Shown: in pieces, positions 40,761 to 50,168 of the stretch | Numbering within the stretch: position 1 is the first letter of the stretch | How the letters are laid out: each line of letters opens with the position of its first letter | Origin: Planctomycetota bacterium | GTDB lineage: Bacteria > Planctomycetota > Phycisphaerae > Phycisphaerales > Phycisphaeraceae | Direction: 5' to 3' | NCBI GenBank assembly: GCA_026386955.1 | Contig: JAPLMQ010000295.1 | Span: 23,561-87,560 of the forward strand | DNA length: 64,000 nt | Notes under the pieces: model-generated | Databases searched by the model: none | The model's input: the letters and a program-made list of their open reading frames with translations, nothing else | What the model was told of the DNA's origin: nothing | Made by a program: the position numbers and the translations under genes

Positions 40761-41579
40761 TCACCAATACCGCTCGAAATGGATCGTCCCGGGCTTGTCG
40801 GGCATCTGGGTGGTGAAGCCCTGGGCCTCGAGGCGTTGGCGGACGTCCTCGATCATGTCGGGGTTGCCGCAGAGGTAGACCTCGGTCTGGGCGGGGTCGA
40901 GCGGGGCGCCGACGGTGTCGCGGTAGGTGTGGGGCTCGAGGGCGGTCTGCACGCGCCCGCGCAGGCCCTTCCAGGGCGACCCGGCCGGCTCGCGGGTGAG
41001 CAGCGGCATGTAGACCAGCGTCGGGTCCTCCTTGGCGATGGCCTCGAGCTCGTCGCGGTAGCCCAGGTCGGGCTCGACGCGGGCTCCGTGGACGATGACG
41101 AGCCGGCGCCAGCGGCGGGGCGTGTCGCCGCGGTAGGTCTTGAGCATGGAGATGAACGGGGCCAGCCCGGTGCCGGTGGAGATCATCACCAGGTCCTTGC
41201 CGGGCGGCGCGTCCTTGAGGGTGAAGTGGCCGCCGGCCTTCTCCTCGAGCCAGATCCGCCCGCCCTGCTTGATGTCCCACAGCCGGGGCGTGAGCTTCCC
41301 CTCGGGGACCAGGACGAGGTAGAGCTCGTAGTAGTCGCGGACCTTGGCGGAGGAGGCGATGGAGTAGGCCCGGCGGACCATGCGCGGGCGCGGCTTGGCG
41401 CCCTCCACTACCGGAACGCTTGCGGGCGGCGAATCGGCGCGGGGCAGGCCGATCGTGCAGAACTGCCCGGGCTCGAAGGGCGGGACCTGACCGGCGTCGG
41501 GGGCGATGCGGACGACCGCCAACTCGGGGTTGAGGTCCCGGCGGTAGATGATCGTTGCGTTGAGCACGTCGTCCGGCAA
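40761..41579 (-). CDS. fpr: Ferredoxin/flavodoxin-NADP+ reductase
   Basis: A 272-residue flavoprotein moving electrons between NADP(H) and ferredoxin or flavodoxin. The FAD-binding motif is RRAYSIAS, the NADP-binding motifs are STGTGLAPFISML and YLCGNPDMI, and the C-terminus HFERYW matches the bacterial Fpr subclass with an aromatic end stacking on the flavin. The N-terminal barrel has an insertion (RADSPPASVPVVEGAKPRPR). The start is TTG at 41579, supported by a strong GGAAGGAG ribosome-binding site 7 bases upstream. It is isolated between two repeat elements. Confidence 0.92.
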   Translation of the reverse strand: MPDDVLNATIIYRRDLNPELAVVRIAPDAGQVPPFEPGQFCTIGLPRADSPPASVPVVEGAKPRPRMVRRAYSIASSAKVRDYYELYLVLVPEGKLTPRLWDIKQGGRIWLEEKAGGHFTLKDAPPGKDLVMISTGTGLAPFISMLKTYRGDTPRRWRRLVIVHGARVEPDLGYRDELEAIAKEDPTLVYMPLLTREPAGSPWKGLRGRVQTALEPHTYRDTVGAPLDPAQTEVYLCGNPDMIEDVRQRLEAQGFTTQMPDKPGTIHFERYW

Positions 41580-41648
41580 GGGGGCTCCTTCCGAAAGGGA
41601 GGGGCAGTTTAGACGAAGGATGCGGGGCGTGCCCGGAACAACCTTACG

Positions 41649-41757
41649 CCCAAGCCCACGGATCGCGACGGTACGCCGTCGTGTTCCGTGGGGTTTTGGA
41701 TTCCGAAGTCCGACCCCACCGAACCCGACGGAGTACCGTCGGGATCGATGGGCTTGA
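41649..41757. repeat. Family D hairpin element, two arms
   Basis: The first half (41649-41700) is almost identical to the hairpin at 10239-10290. The second half (about 41705-41757) is a diverged inverted copy ending GATCGATGGGCTTG. It lies between the fpr start and the stop of the giant membrane protein. Confidence 0.75.
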
Positions 41758-41771
41758 ATGCGTGGTTCGCC

Positions 41772-44700
41772 TCACGCATCCCACTGCCTCAGCCCGCGGA
41801 TGACCTCGCCCATCACCTGCCTTCTCCGCTCGAAGTAGGCGAAGAGGGCGATGATCGCCACGCCCAGGCCGATGCCCGCGACCCACCAGATCCACGTCCA
41901 CCCCAGGCTGGCCGAGGCGTGCCAGACCATCGCCACCATGGCGACGAGCAGGAACGCGGCCCCCATGAAGAGGAAGGAGCGGACGCGGAACATCACGCCC
42001 GCGAGGACGCCGGCGACGGAGAGCCTCGCGAGCACGAGGGGGAGCCAGGGCGACTGGGGCACGCCGCGGAGGAAGACCTCGACGCTCGAGCCGAGGTAGA
42101 TGGTGGCGAGGCAGGCGTAGCGGATCGAGGCGAGCTTCGCGGGGCCGAGGCGGAGGCGGTTGAGGTGGGCGGCGACCAGGACGCACGCGGCCGGGGGGAT
42201 GAGCCAGACCTGCGGATGGCGGGCGAAGGCGAGCGCGGCCGAGTGGTGGAGCAAATCCCACAGCGCGCCGTTGCCGGCGGCGATGGCGAGGATCGAGAAG
42301 AGGAACGACTTTAGCCGCTTGGCGATCAGCGCGTAGACCGCCGAGGCGGCGACGAAGAGCGACCAGACCGGCACGACCTCGGAGCCGACGATCATGGCGG
42401 CGAGGAGAGGCAGCACGGGGAGGAAGGCGGCTGTGCGGTGCAAGGGGTCGGCCAGGGCCTCGACGCCGCGGCGCTTGAAGTGCTCGCTCAGCGCCGCGCC
42501 GGTGAAGGCGATGATCATCACGAAGATCGGCCAGAACTGCCCGACCCACCCGCCGAAGAGCCAGGGCATGGTGAGGCGCAGGTGGGCGATCTCGAGGACG
42601 ACCAGCGCCTCGGCGGCGTAGACGCAGGCCTTGCGCAGCGTCAGCGAGAGGCCGGAATCATCGCGGACTGCGGCGACCACGGCGCCGACTGCCGCGCCGG
42701 CGAGCGCGACCGCGACGACGACGGCGGCCCAGAGGGAGATCGGCATCGAGCGGTCGGCGACCCGGGCGATGACCTCGCCCGCGAAGGTCAGCCCCAGCGC
42801 GACGCCCGCGGCCACGAGCGAGCCGAGCGCGACTTTGCGCAGGGGCCCGGCCCACACGGCGGCATGCCGGCCCAGGCGCGACGGCGCAAGCACGCAGGCC
42901 ACGCCGTAGAGGCCCAGGGCGATCATCGCGACGACCAGGCGATCAAGCAGATGCTCCGTCGGGCCGAACACGGCCCCGAGGAAACCGAACGGCTCAGCGG
43001 AACTCGGGGTTCCGGGGGCGATCCACGCTTGGGCCCAGAGCAGGGCCGCGACGGCCCCGACGGCCAGGGCCTCGCCCTTGAGCGTGTCGTTCAGTTTGTG
43101 GAGGCCGAGCATCGCCAGCGCCACGGCGGCGGCGACGAGGAGCGTCGGCCCGGCCAGGCGGAGCAGCAGGGCCTCGCCCGCGGAGCGGTGGAGCGTCGCG
43201 GAGTCGAAGGTGAAGAGGCAGGAGAAGGCCAGGACCGCGGCGACCAGTGCCATCCCGCGCGTCGCGAAGAGCAGCCAATCGGGGATGCCCAGCGGCTCCG
43301 GCTCGGCAGAAAACGTGGGCTCGTCGCGGCGCGAGCGGCGGACGATCCAGAGCGCGACGAGCACGCTCAGGAGGGCGTGGAACGAGAGCGTGCCGACGCC
43401 CCACCACGCCAGCCAGCGGGCGGGCAGGTCGAACTGGTCGAGGATGACGCCGACGCCCGCGGGGACGGCCGAGTGGATGCCGCGCAGCGCGCCGCGCCGC
43501 GGGCGGAGCAGGAGCGAGACGCCCAAGGCCAGCACGGCAGCGCCCCACGCGGCGGCGGCGATGGTCGTGCTGCTGGGGATCGGGCGTCCTTCGGCGTCGC
43601 CCACCAGGCCCACGACCTTGAGCAGGCCCACCACCGCCAGCGCCGCGACGGCGAAGTGGCGCTCGGCCCCCGCGCGGGCGCTGGGTTGGCCGAGGATGCC
43701 CGCGACCCGCGCCGCCTGGGCCCGAGCCAATCCCCAGCCCGCGGCGAAGAGCCCGGCCGCGAGGGCGTTGAGCTGCAGGATCTCGACGAACTCGACGCCC
43801 TCGATGCGCCCGTCGTCGGCCGCGAGCCGCTGCACCGCGACGAGCGTCACCGCGAGATGCCAGCCGAGCCCGCCGACGATCGCCCAGATGTTCCGCCGCA
43901 GATGGATCGCGTGGCCGAGCATCGTCAGCGTGAGGATGACGATCGGCCCGGCCAAGGCGGCGTCGGGCCCCATGCGAGCGAAGACGGAGCCGTCCGCGGG
44001 GATGGCGGGATGACCGCCGTTGAGCAACGCGGAGACGGGGAGCACCGAGAGCAGGACGACGATCAACGTCGCGACGGCGCAGACGCCCTGCCGGATGTTC
44101 CCCGCGAGGCCCACGGCCTTCTCCGGGAAGCCGGGCCAGCCGGCGCGAGTCGCGAGCGCCTCGATCCGTCGGCCGTTCCACAGCGCCGCGCCGACCAGCA
44201 GCACGACGACCGCAACGTTCCAGCGGATTGCGGCGCCGACGGCCGTGGAAGCCCGCCAACCGCCCGCGACCAGCAAGCACGCGACCAACGCCATGACCAG
44301 CATCAGCCCGACATGATGCTTGCGGAACCGCTCCCACAGCCGCGCCGCCTGATCGACGAAGATCAACGCGAGCAACGCCCACGCCGCGACGCCGAGCGTG
44401 TCGGCTTGCCTAACCGAATCGACCGGCGTGAAGTCGATCGACCGCCGCGAGATCTCGTTGGCCACAGAGGGGTAGATGGCCTCCAAAACCAAGATCGACA
44501 AGACCAGCAAGGCGATGATGATGATGACTTGGTCGAACGGCCCCCAGGCGGGGCGGACCACAGCGCGGTGCTTCTCCAGGAAGGGACGGAGGCGGGCCAC
44601 GCGGTCGAGCACCAAACGGAGCACGACCCAAGGCAAGCCCGAGACCGCGAGCGCGCCCACGAACGCGAACTGCCCCCAAGGAGCGAGCAAACCCATTCTG

Positions 44701-47216
44701 CCGTCCATCGGCGCCCAAGGCTGGTTGCGGACCACGAGGATCGACACGGCCATGGCCGCCAAGGTCATGCTGGCCTGGCCCAGCGCGAAGAACCGGGTGC
44801 TCCCCGCGACGAGCCCCACCGCCAACGCCATGGCCGCCAGCCAGAGCGCGGCCGCGATCTCCTCCCCCGCACCGTGGAACATGAATCCCTGCGTGGCGAC
44901 GGACATCAAGCCTGCGCCCTGGACGAGAAACGCCGCCAACAGCCCCGCCTTGCAAGCCCGCCTCGTTGGCCGGGCGAATGACGCCTCGCTCGCCTCGATG
45001 CGGCGCGTCGCCAGCCAGCCCGCGCCCGTCAATGTCGCGAAGACCAGCAGCACCCAGCGCAGGCCCTCCTCATGCGGCTCGGCGACGGGGTATCTCACCA
45101 GCATCGCCTGCGCCAACGCCGCCAGCAGCAGGACGAGGCCGAACCACGTCGCCACCCTGCGGCGGAGGAAGAAGCCCACCGCGAGGAAGGCCGGGGCGTA
45201 GCCGGCGAGGGCCCACGTCGCGCCGTGGTCGGGCGATCGGCCCAGGCCCCAGGCGACGACCATCAACAGCCCGGCGACGGCGACGCCCGCGGCGGTGCGG
45301 GCGTAGATCACCGCGTCGGGCGTGCGGCGCTTCGCGTAGTGGAGCCAGGCCGCGGCGCAGGCGAGCAGCGGCGGCAGGCCGCAGAGCACGTAGGCCGAGG
45401 TCGCCCCAAGGAGCGCGCGAATCACGAGCGTGGTGTCGGGCTCGCCCCAGGCGACGCGCCCGCGGGCCACGTTCGCGCCGAGCAAGGCCGCGACCACGAG
45501 GCAGAGCAACGCCGGCAGGTGGGCCAGCGGGATCACCATCGTCATCGCGGCGAGGGTGAGCAGGGCGAAGTCGATCGCGGCGATGGGGACGAGGTGGGCC
45601 GGCGTGGGCCAGGCCATGCCCGCGGCGGCGAGCATGATCGCCACGCCCGCGACGCCGACCGCCGTCGCCGTGGTGCGCAGGTTCGCCAGCCTGGGCCTGC
45701 GGGCGCGGCGCCAGAAGAAGACGGCCATGAGCAGCGCCGGCAAGGCGTAGAGGTTGACCACCGGCGAGACGGCGGCGAGCGTCGTGCCCACGCCCGCGAC
45801 GCGCCCCGCCTTGTGGACCAACAGCCCGAGGGGCAAGGCCGCGGCGAATGAGGCGAGCCCCATCAGCCGCAGCAGAGGCCAGCCGCGGCGGGCGCTGATC
45901 GACAAGCGCGGCCAGGCCCGCAGCAGCGGATAGCCGATCGACCCGAGATAGATCGCGAGCGGCGCGAGCGAGAGGGCCATGAGCAGGAGCGGCCGGCCGC
46001 CGGGGCCCGCGGCGCCTGTACCACCGACGAGCCCTTGGGCGGCGTCATCGGCCCAGGCGCGGTTGAGCAGTTGCAGGAGCGAGGGGCCGAGCACGGCGAG
46101 CGGGACCAGGACCGCCCCGCCCGGGACGAGCAGCGAGCCGGCGCGCCAGAGCAGGCCGAGGAAGACCGCGCCCGCGGCGAGTTGCCCGAGCGTGATCCGC
46201 CAATCGTCGACGCTGGAGGTCTCGGAATAGGCCGCCATCGCGAGGAAGTTGAGCGGGACCAGCAGCGTGGCGATGACCAGCAGCCCGCGGCTGGTGGTGG
46301 GCAGGCGCCAGCGGCGGTGGGAGTAGAAGCCGAGGCCGAAGAGCCCGGCGGTGACGAGCGTGAAAAGGCTGAAGCGCAGGAGCGGCTTGGCGGAGATCTC
46401 GCCCCAGCCGCTGCGCACCAGGGCGAGGGAGCAGCCGACGATGAGGATGCCGCCGATGATCTCGCCCCAACGGATGTGGCTCTCCTCCATGAAGGAGGCG
46501 AGGATTTCGGTCCACGGCGTGGTTCGCGCGGGGGGCGGAGCGGGGGTGGCGATCGGAGATGTGGCCGGGGACGCGGCTGGCCGGGCTGCGGGGACCGGCG
46601 GCGGCACGGGAGGCGGCGTGAGCGAGATCGGCTCGTTCGCCGTGTAGCCGCTCTCGGCCACAGCGGCGTCGGCCAACGCATCCATCGTCGAAGCCGCGGC
46701 TTCATCGGCCTCCACGGGCTGCATCGCGATCGCTTCGTCGTCGTCCTGATCGAACTGGGCCGCAGGCTTCGGATTCGCCAGACCCGTCGCAACCGGAGGC
46801 GGAGCCGCCTCGCGTCCCAACACGCGATCGAGGCTGGCCGACCGGCCCTTCTCTCGCTGCTCGACCTCCGCGATCGCGTGCAACCTCCGATGCGTATCGG
46901 CGTCGATTGTCCCGTCGAACACCCAGCGATCGAGCTGCCTGATCGTCGCCGCCAAATCCCCGCCGTTGGCCGGGCCTCGCCCGCCGTCGCCCACCGCCGC
47001 GCCGGGCTTGGACTTGTCCGCGGCACAGCGCGGGCAGATTTGCAGGGCCGAGACGTGGCCGCAGCCGCGGCAGACCGTTCCCGCGACCGGCGCGGCGCGC
47101 CCGGCCGGCCCGCCGTTCAACAGCCGCAGCACCGCTGCGATCGCGACCCAGATGCCATGCCCGACGAGGGTGATGACCGCCAAGACGATGAACAGCATCG
47201 TGAGGACTTGACGCAT
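41772..47216 (-). CDS. Giant polytopic membrane protein (1814 residues) with N-terminal zinc ribbon
   Basis: One uninterrupted 5.4-kb gene. Residues 1-30 are a membrane segment. Residues about 48-66 form a zinc ribbon (CRGCGHVSALQICPRCAAD). An acidic, Pro-rich linker follows (about 67-235, with EQREKGRSASLDRVLG and DQDDDEAIAMQP). From about 236 to 1814 nearly the whole chain consists of hydrophobic segments, several dozen by eye, separated by short loops. Its architecture recalls DUF2339-type multi-span proteins but is much longer. No catalytic or transport motif is recognised. The ATG at 47216 has GCGAGG upstream. A long frame on the opposite strand (42438-44981) is shadow. A small membrane protein gene lies 77 bp upstream on the same strand. 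Confidence 0.85.
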   Translation of the reverse strand: MRQVLTMLFIVLAVITLVGHGIWVAIAAVLRLLNGGPAGRAAPVAGTVCRGCGHVSALQICPRCAADKSKPGAAVGDGGRGPANGGDLAATIRQLDRWVFDGTIDADTHRRLHAIAEVEQREKGRSASLDRVLGREAAPPPVATGLANPKPAAQFDQDDDEAIAMQPVEADEAAASTMDALADAAVAESGYTANEPISLTPPPVPPPVPAARPAASPATSPIATPAPPPARTTPWTEILASFMEESHIRWGEIIGGILIVGCSLALVRSGWGEISAKPLLRFSLFTLVTAGLFGLGFYSHRRWRLPTTSRGLLVIATLLVPLNFLAMAAYSETSSVDDWRITLGQLAAGAVFLGLLWRAGSLLVPGGAVLVPLAVLGPSLLQLLNRAWADDAAQGLVGGTGAAGPGGRPLLLMALSLAPLAIYLGSIGYPLLRAWPRLSISARRGWPLLRLMGLASFAAALPLGLLVHKAGRVAGVGTTLAAVSPVVNLYALPALLMAVFFWRRARRPRLANLRTTATAVGVAGVAIMLAAAGMAWPTPAHLVPIAAIDFALLTLAAMTMVIPLAHLPALLCLVVAALLGANVARGRVAWGEPDTTLVIRALLGATSAYVLCGLPPLLACAAAWLHYAKRRTPDAVIYARTAAGVAVAGLLMVVAWGLGRSPDHGATWALAGYAPAFLAVGFFLRRRVATWFGLVLLLAALAQAMLVRYPVAEPHEEGLRWVLLVFATLTGAGWLATRRIEASEASFARPTRRACKAGLLAAFLVQGAGLMSVATQGFMFHGAGEEIAAALWLAAMALAVGLVAGSTRFFALGQASMTLAAMAVSILVVRNQPWAPMDGRMGLLAPWGQFAFVGALAVSGLPWVVLRLVLDRVARLRPFLEKHRAVVRPAWGPFDQVIIIIALLVLSILVLEAIYPSVANEISRRSIDFTPVDSVRQADTLGVAAWALLALIFVDQAARLWERFRKHHVGLMLVMALVACLLVAGGWRASTAVGAAIRWNVAVVVLLVGAALWNGRRIEALATRAGWPGFPEKAVGLAGNIRQGVCAVATLIVVLLSVLPVSALLNGGHPAIPADGSVFARMGPDAALAGPIVILTLTMLGHAIHLRRNIWAIVGGLGWHLAVTLVAVQRLAADDGRIEGVEFVEILQLNALAAGLFAAGWGLARAQAARVAGILGQPSARAGAERHFAVAALAVVGLLKVVGLVGDAEGRPIPSSTTIAAAAWGAAVLALGVSLLLRPRRGALRGIHSAVPAGVGVILDQFDLPARWLAWWGVGTLSFHALLSVLVALWIVRRSRRDEPTFSAEPEPLGIPDWLLFATRGMALVAAVLAFSCLFTFDSATLHRSAGEALLLRLAGPTLLVAAAVALAMLGLHKLNDTLKGEALAVGAVAALLWAQAWIAPGTPSSAEPFGFLGAVFGPTEHLLDRLVVAMIALGLYGVACVLAPSRLGRHAAVWAGPLRKVALGSLVAAGVALGLTFAGEVIARVADRSMPISLWAAVVVAVALAGAAVGAVVAAVRDDSGLSLTLRKACVYAAEALVVLEIAHLRLTMPWLFGGWVGQFWPIFVMIIAFTGAALSEHFKRRGVEALADPLHRTAAFLPVLPLLAAMIVGSEVVPVWSLFVAASAVYALIAKRLKSFLFSILAIAAGNGALWDLLHHSAALAFARHPQVWLIPPAACVLVAAHLNRLRLGPAKLASIRYACLATIYLGSSVEVFLRGVPQSPWLPLVLARLSVAGVLAGVMFRVRSFLFMGAAFLLVAMVAMVWHASASLGWTWIWWVAGIGLGVAIIALFAYFERRRQVMGEVIRGLRQWDA

Positions 47217-47293
47217 GCTGGCCTCGCGAGATCGCTCGCCCCGGGGCGGCCGACCGTTGGTTCAACGATTCGATGCCGTTCGACGCCGACGCC

Positions 47294-47593
47294 TCAGGCT
47301 CCGCTCCGCCGCATGACCACCACCGCCACCAGCAGCGCCGGCAAGCTGGCGACCGCCGTCCAACCCCAATACCGGCTGACCAGGAACATCTCGCGCGAGA
47401 CCAGCGCGTAGCGCCCCTCCTGGTCGGCCACGTAGTGCCGCCCGTCCTCCACCCGCCCGTGTATCGCGCTGCCGCCGATGCAGGAGGAGAGCACGACGTA
47501 GGCCACGAAGTTCACGCCGATGGCGACCACCGCCCGCCGGGCCCGGCGGCGGCGGAGCTGTCCGGGGGAAATGGAGTCCTCGGGAAGGGTCAT
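47294..47593 (-). CDS. Small membrane protein of unknown function
   Basis: A 99-residue protein with a basic N-terminus (LRRRRARRAV), a first membrane segment (VVAIGVNFVAYVVLSSCIGG), a polar loop (HGRVEDGRHYVADQEGRY) and a second segment near the C-terminus (WTAVASLPALLVAVVVMR). It is upstream of, and on the same strand as, the giant membrane protein gene, so the two may be functionally linked. I do not recognise the family. Confidence 0.65.
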   Translation of the reverse strand: MTLPEDSISPGQLRRRRARRAVVAIGVNFVAYVVLSSCIGGSAIHGRVEDGRHYVADQEGRYALVSREMFLVSRYWGWTAVASLPALLVAVVVMRRSGA

Positions 47594-47689
47594 CGACGGC
47601 CCCGGATTCCGATGGATGGGTGGACGGGAAACATGGCGTCAGTGTAAGCCGCCGCGCGGACGGTTCCCAATCGCGCCAGGATGCACGGC

Positions 47690-50001
47690 TCATCGCTTGG
47701 ACTTCGCGCAAAGCCGCATGATCGCCTGCATCTTGTGCAGGTAGACCGCCATCTCGAAGAGCTGCCCGCCCGCGGCGTGCGGGATCGGGCGGTACTGGCG
47801 GATCAGCGCCTCGATCTCCGGCGGGTCGTCCGGCCAGCGCGACTCCACCGGCTTGGGCCTCGTCCGCCCCGAAGGCTTGCCGAACCGCAGCACCGGCTGC
47901 TCCTCCACCTCCACGCGGATCGTGCGCGTGAGCCGCTTCACATGCCGCGCGATCGCCTCGTCGCCCGTCACCTGGTGGGCGTACCCCAGCAGGTCGAGCG
48001 AGCGGAAGACGTTGAGGCTGTCGGCCATGACGTGCAGGCTCTCGCGCCCCTCGTATTGCGCCCGTTCCAAATGCGGGCGCATGCGGTAGCGGGCCATGCG
48101 CACCAGCGCTTCGCGGAGCCGGCCATGATCGAGCCGCTCCGCCAATTCCGCGAAGGCCTGCGGACCGCCGAAGCAACTGAACATCCGGTAGTCCTGGTGC
48201 CCCGAGTCGGGCAGCGCCCGCGCGCTCCGCGCCTTCATGTCGGCCTCGGTCAGCGCGTACATCGAGCCCTCCACGTCGACCGAATCGGCGATCGCGTCGG
48301 CCAACCTCCCCAGCCAGTCGGCGCAGGGCCAGAGCCCCGTCTCCTCGGCGAAGAGAAGCGTGGCGACCAGGGCCGGGATGTAGGCGGTGGTGCCGAGCTT
48401 CGTCGGCGCGGGGATGTCGCGCTCGAAGCGGGCGAGCATCACCCGCACCAGGTCATGGACCGAGCGGTCGCCCGTGAGATAAAAAATGAGCCGCTTGCCG
48501 ATCGGCTGGGCGATCCGCGGCTCCTTGCACATGTCGCCCCAGTGGTTGACGTTGTGCCGCGAGCCATAGCCGGCGAACGGGCCGAGGTGGTGCGAGTCGA
48601 TGTCGGCGTTGTGGCGCGTCATCGCCTTGGCGAGGTCGAGAGCGTCGAGCCTGCCGGTCAATAGATAAGCCTGCCAGAGGCCCAGGCAGGGCATCGCCTC
48701 GTCGTTGATGTAGCCGTGGCCGCCGTAGTCGTGCGTCCATCGCCCCTCGACGGTGTTGTAGCCCATGGGCAGGTCGAAGTAGTCGAGGTAGCCGGTCCCG
48801 CCGTCGTGCGTCGCAGCGTCGACCAGGAGATCGAGGTAGCGGTGCGTGCGCGCGGTCCACGCGGCGTCGAGCGCCCCCGAGGCGGGGACGACGACGCCGG
48901 TGCGGGCGGTGTGGGCCGGCGGCCACTCCAGCCGGAGCGGGCGGTTGATCCGCCGCGCGGCGGAGGCGGGATTCATTTCGTCGAAGAGGAAGGCGAGGTC
49001 GTGCGTCTTGCGGATGCCGTGGGCGTTGAACTTCGCGTCGAAGGGGATCACCTCGTCCTTCCACGTGCAGGGCGCCTCGTAGGTCATCGGGTAGACCACG
49101 TCGCTGTAGCGCTGCAGGTCGAGCCGCGGGGCCCGCGCGGGGTAGAGACCGGCCGTGAGCAGCCCCGTCGCGGCGTCGATGCGCAGGGCCTTGGGGTGCT
49201 GCCTCGCGAACTCCGGCACGACCGCCGCCACGCGCCCGTCGTCGCCCGCAAGCTCCATCCACCCATCGGCCTGCAGCCCCTCGGCGGTGAAGACCTCGCG
49301 CCGATCCGGGTCGACCCAGCGCGAAAGCCGCCAGTGCGTGGGCGAATCCTGGAACAGCTCGGCGTGGCGGAAATCCGGTGCCCACCCGGCCCGCTGCCGG
49401 TCGAAGCGCGTCTCCGCGCCGTCGTCGCAGCCAAAGCCCATCGTGGGTTTCACGCCGACCGTCGCGCGGAGCAGGACCTCCGAGGAGCGCACGAAGTCGC
49501 GCTCGGGCTGGCCGTCGAAGACGATGCTGTGCGTGAGAATGAGCCGGGGCTGGTCGGCGAGGATGGTCAGCCGGAGCGTGTAGGGGCCGAAGGTTTGGCC
49601 GCCCTCGGCGCGGTGCAGGCCGCGGAGGACGACGCAGGCCCGCAGCGGTCCTTCCGATTCGACCTCGATGGTGCGCGTCTCGTCGCGGCTGGCGAGGTGG
49701 CGCGTGGTGACGCCGTCGCGCTGGACGTCCATCGCGAGGTCGAGCTCCCCCGCGCGCGGCCGCCACCGCCGACCGACGAGGCTCTCGATCTCCGTCACCA
49801 GCCAGCCGCGGCGCTGAATCGTGAAGCGCAGCCGCGCGGTGCGGACGTGGATGAAGTCGCCGTCCGCATGGAGCAGTCGTCCCTTGGGTTGCCCGCGTTG
49901 GTCACCAGGCCTTGCGCGAGGGGGACGCCCCAGGTGAGCACGTCGTCGTGGCGATCGAGGCCGGCATCTTCGCGGACGCGCAGCGTGGCGAGGGTTTTCA
50001 T
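47690..50001 (-). pseudogene. PcRGLX/YetA-like exo-rhamnogalacturonan-lyase-family gene with 5' deletion and frameshift
   Basis: The large intact part (47690 to about 49890) encodes about 730 residues typical of the PcRGLX/YetA-like family: IHVRTARLRFTIQRRGWLVT, TGYLDYFDLPMGYN, GRWTHDYGGHGYINDEA, SRHNVNHWGDM. The ATG at 50001 opens MKTLATLRVREDAGLDRHDD then VLTWGVPLAQGLVTNAG, the expected family N-terminus, but in a different reading frame; the frames meet at about 49885-49895. Between GLVTNAG and PKGRLLHADGDF, the roughly 60-80 residues of the first beta-barrel (the part with the WPDGSV-type motif in relatives) are missing. So there is both a deletion and a frameshift. The downstream frame is open to 50443, but the extra 5' part is antisense to the SbcD-like gene. 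No signal peptide is seen. Confidence 0.72.
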
Positions 50002-50168
50002 CGGAGTTCCAGTCGGCGGCGAGATGAGTTCCGGAAACTGCGGACGACGAGGCAACGGCGGATTTTAAGGGCTTCCACCCGCACACGTGAAATCGGCCGA
50101 GCGGCCGGGGCCGCCGCGGCGTCCGCACGTATACTTCACCTCTCGACCCCCGTTCCGGACCGCCCACG

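Noticed and set aside
42438..44981. 847-residue plus-strand frame inside the giant membrane protein gene
   Set aside because: Very rich in Arg, Asp, Gly and Gln, as expected for the complement of hydrophobic codons; not protein-like.
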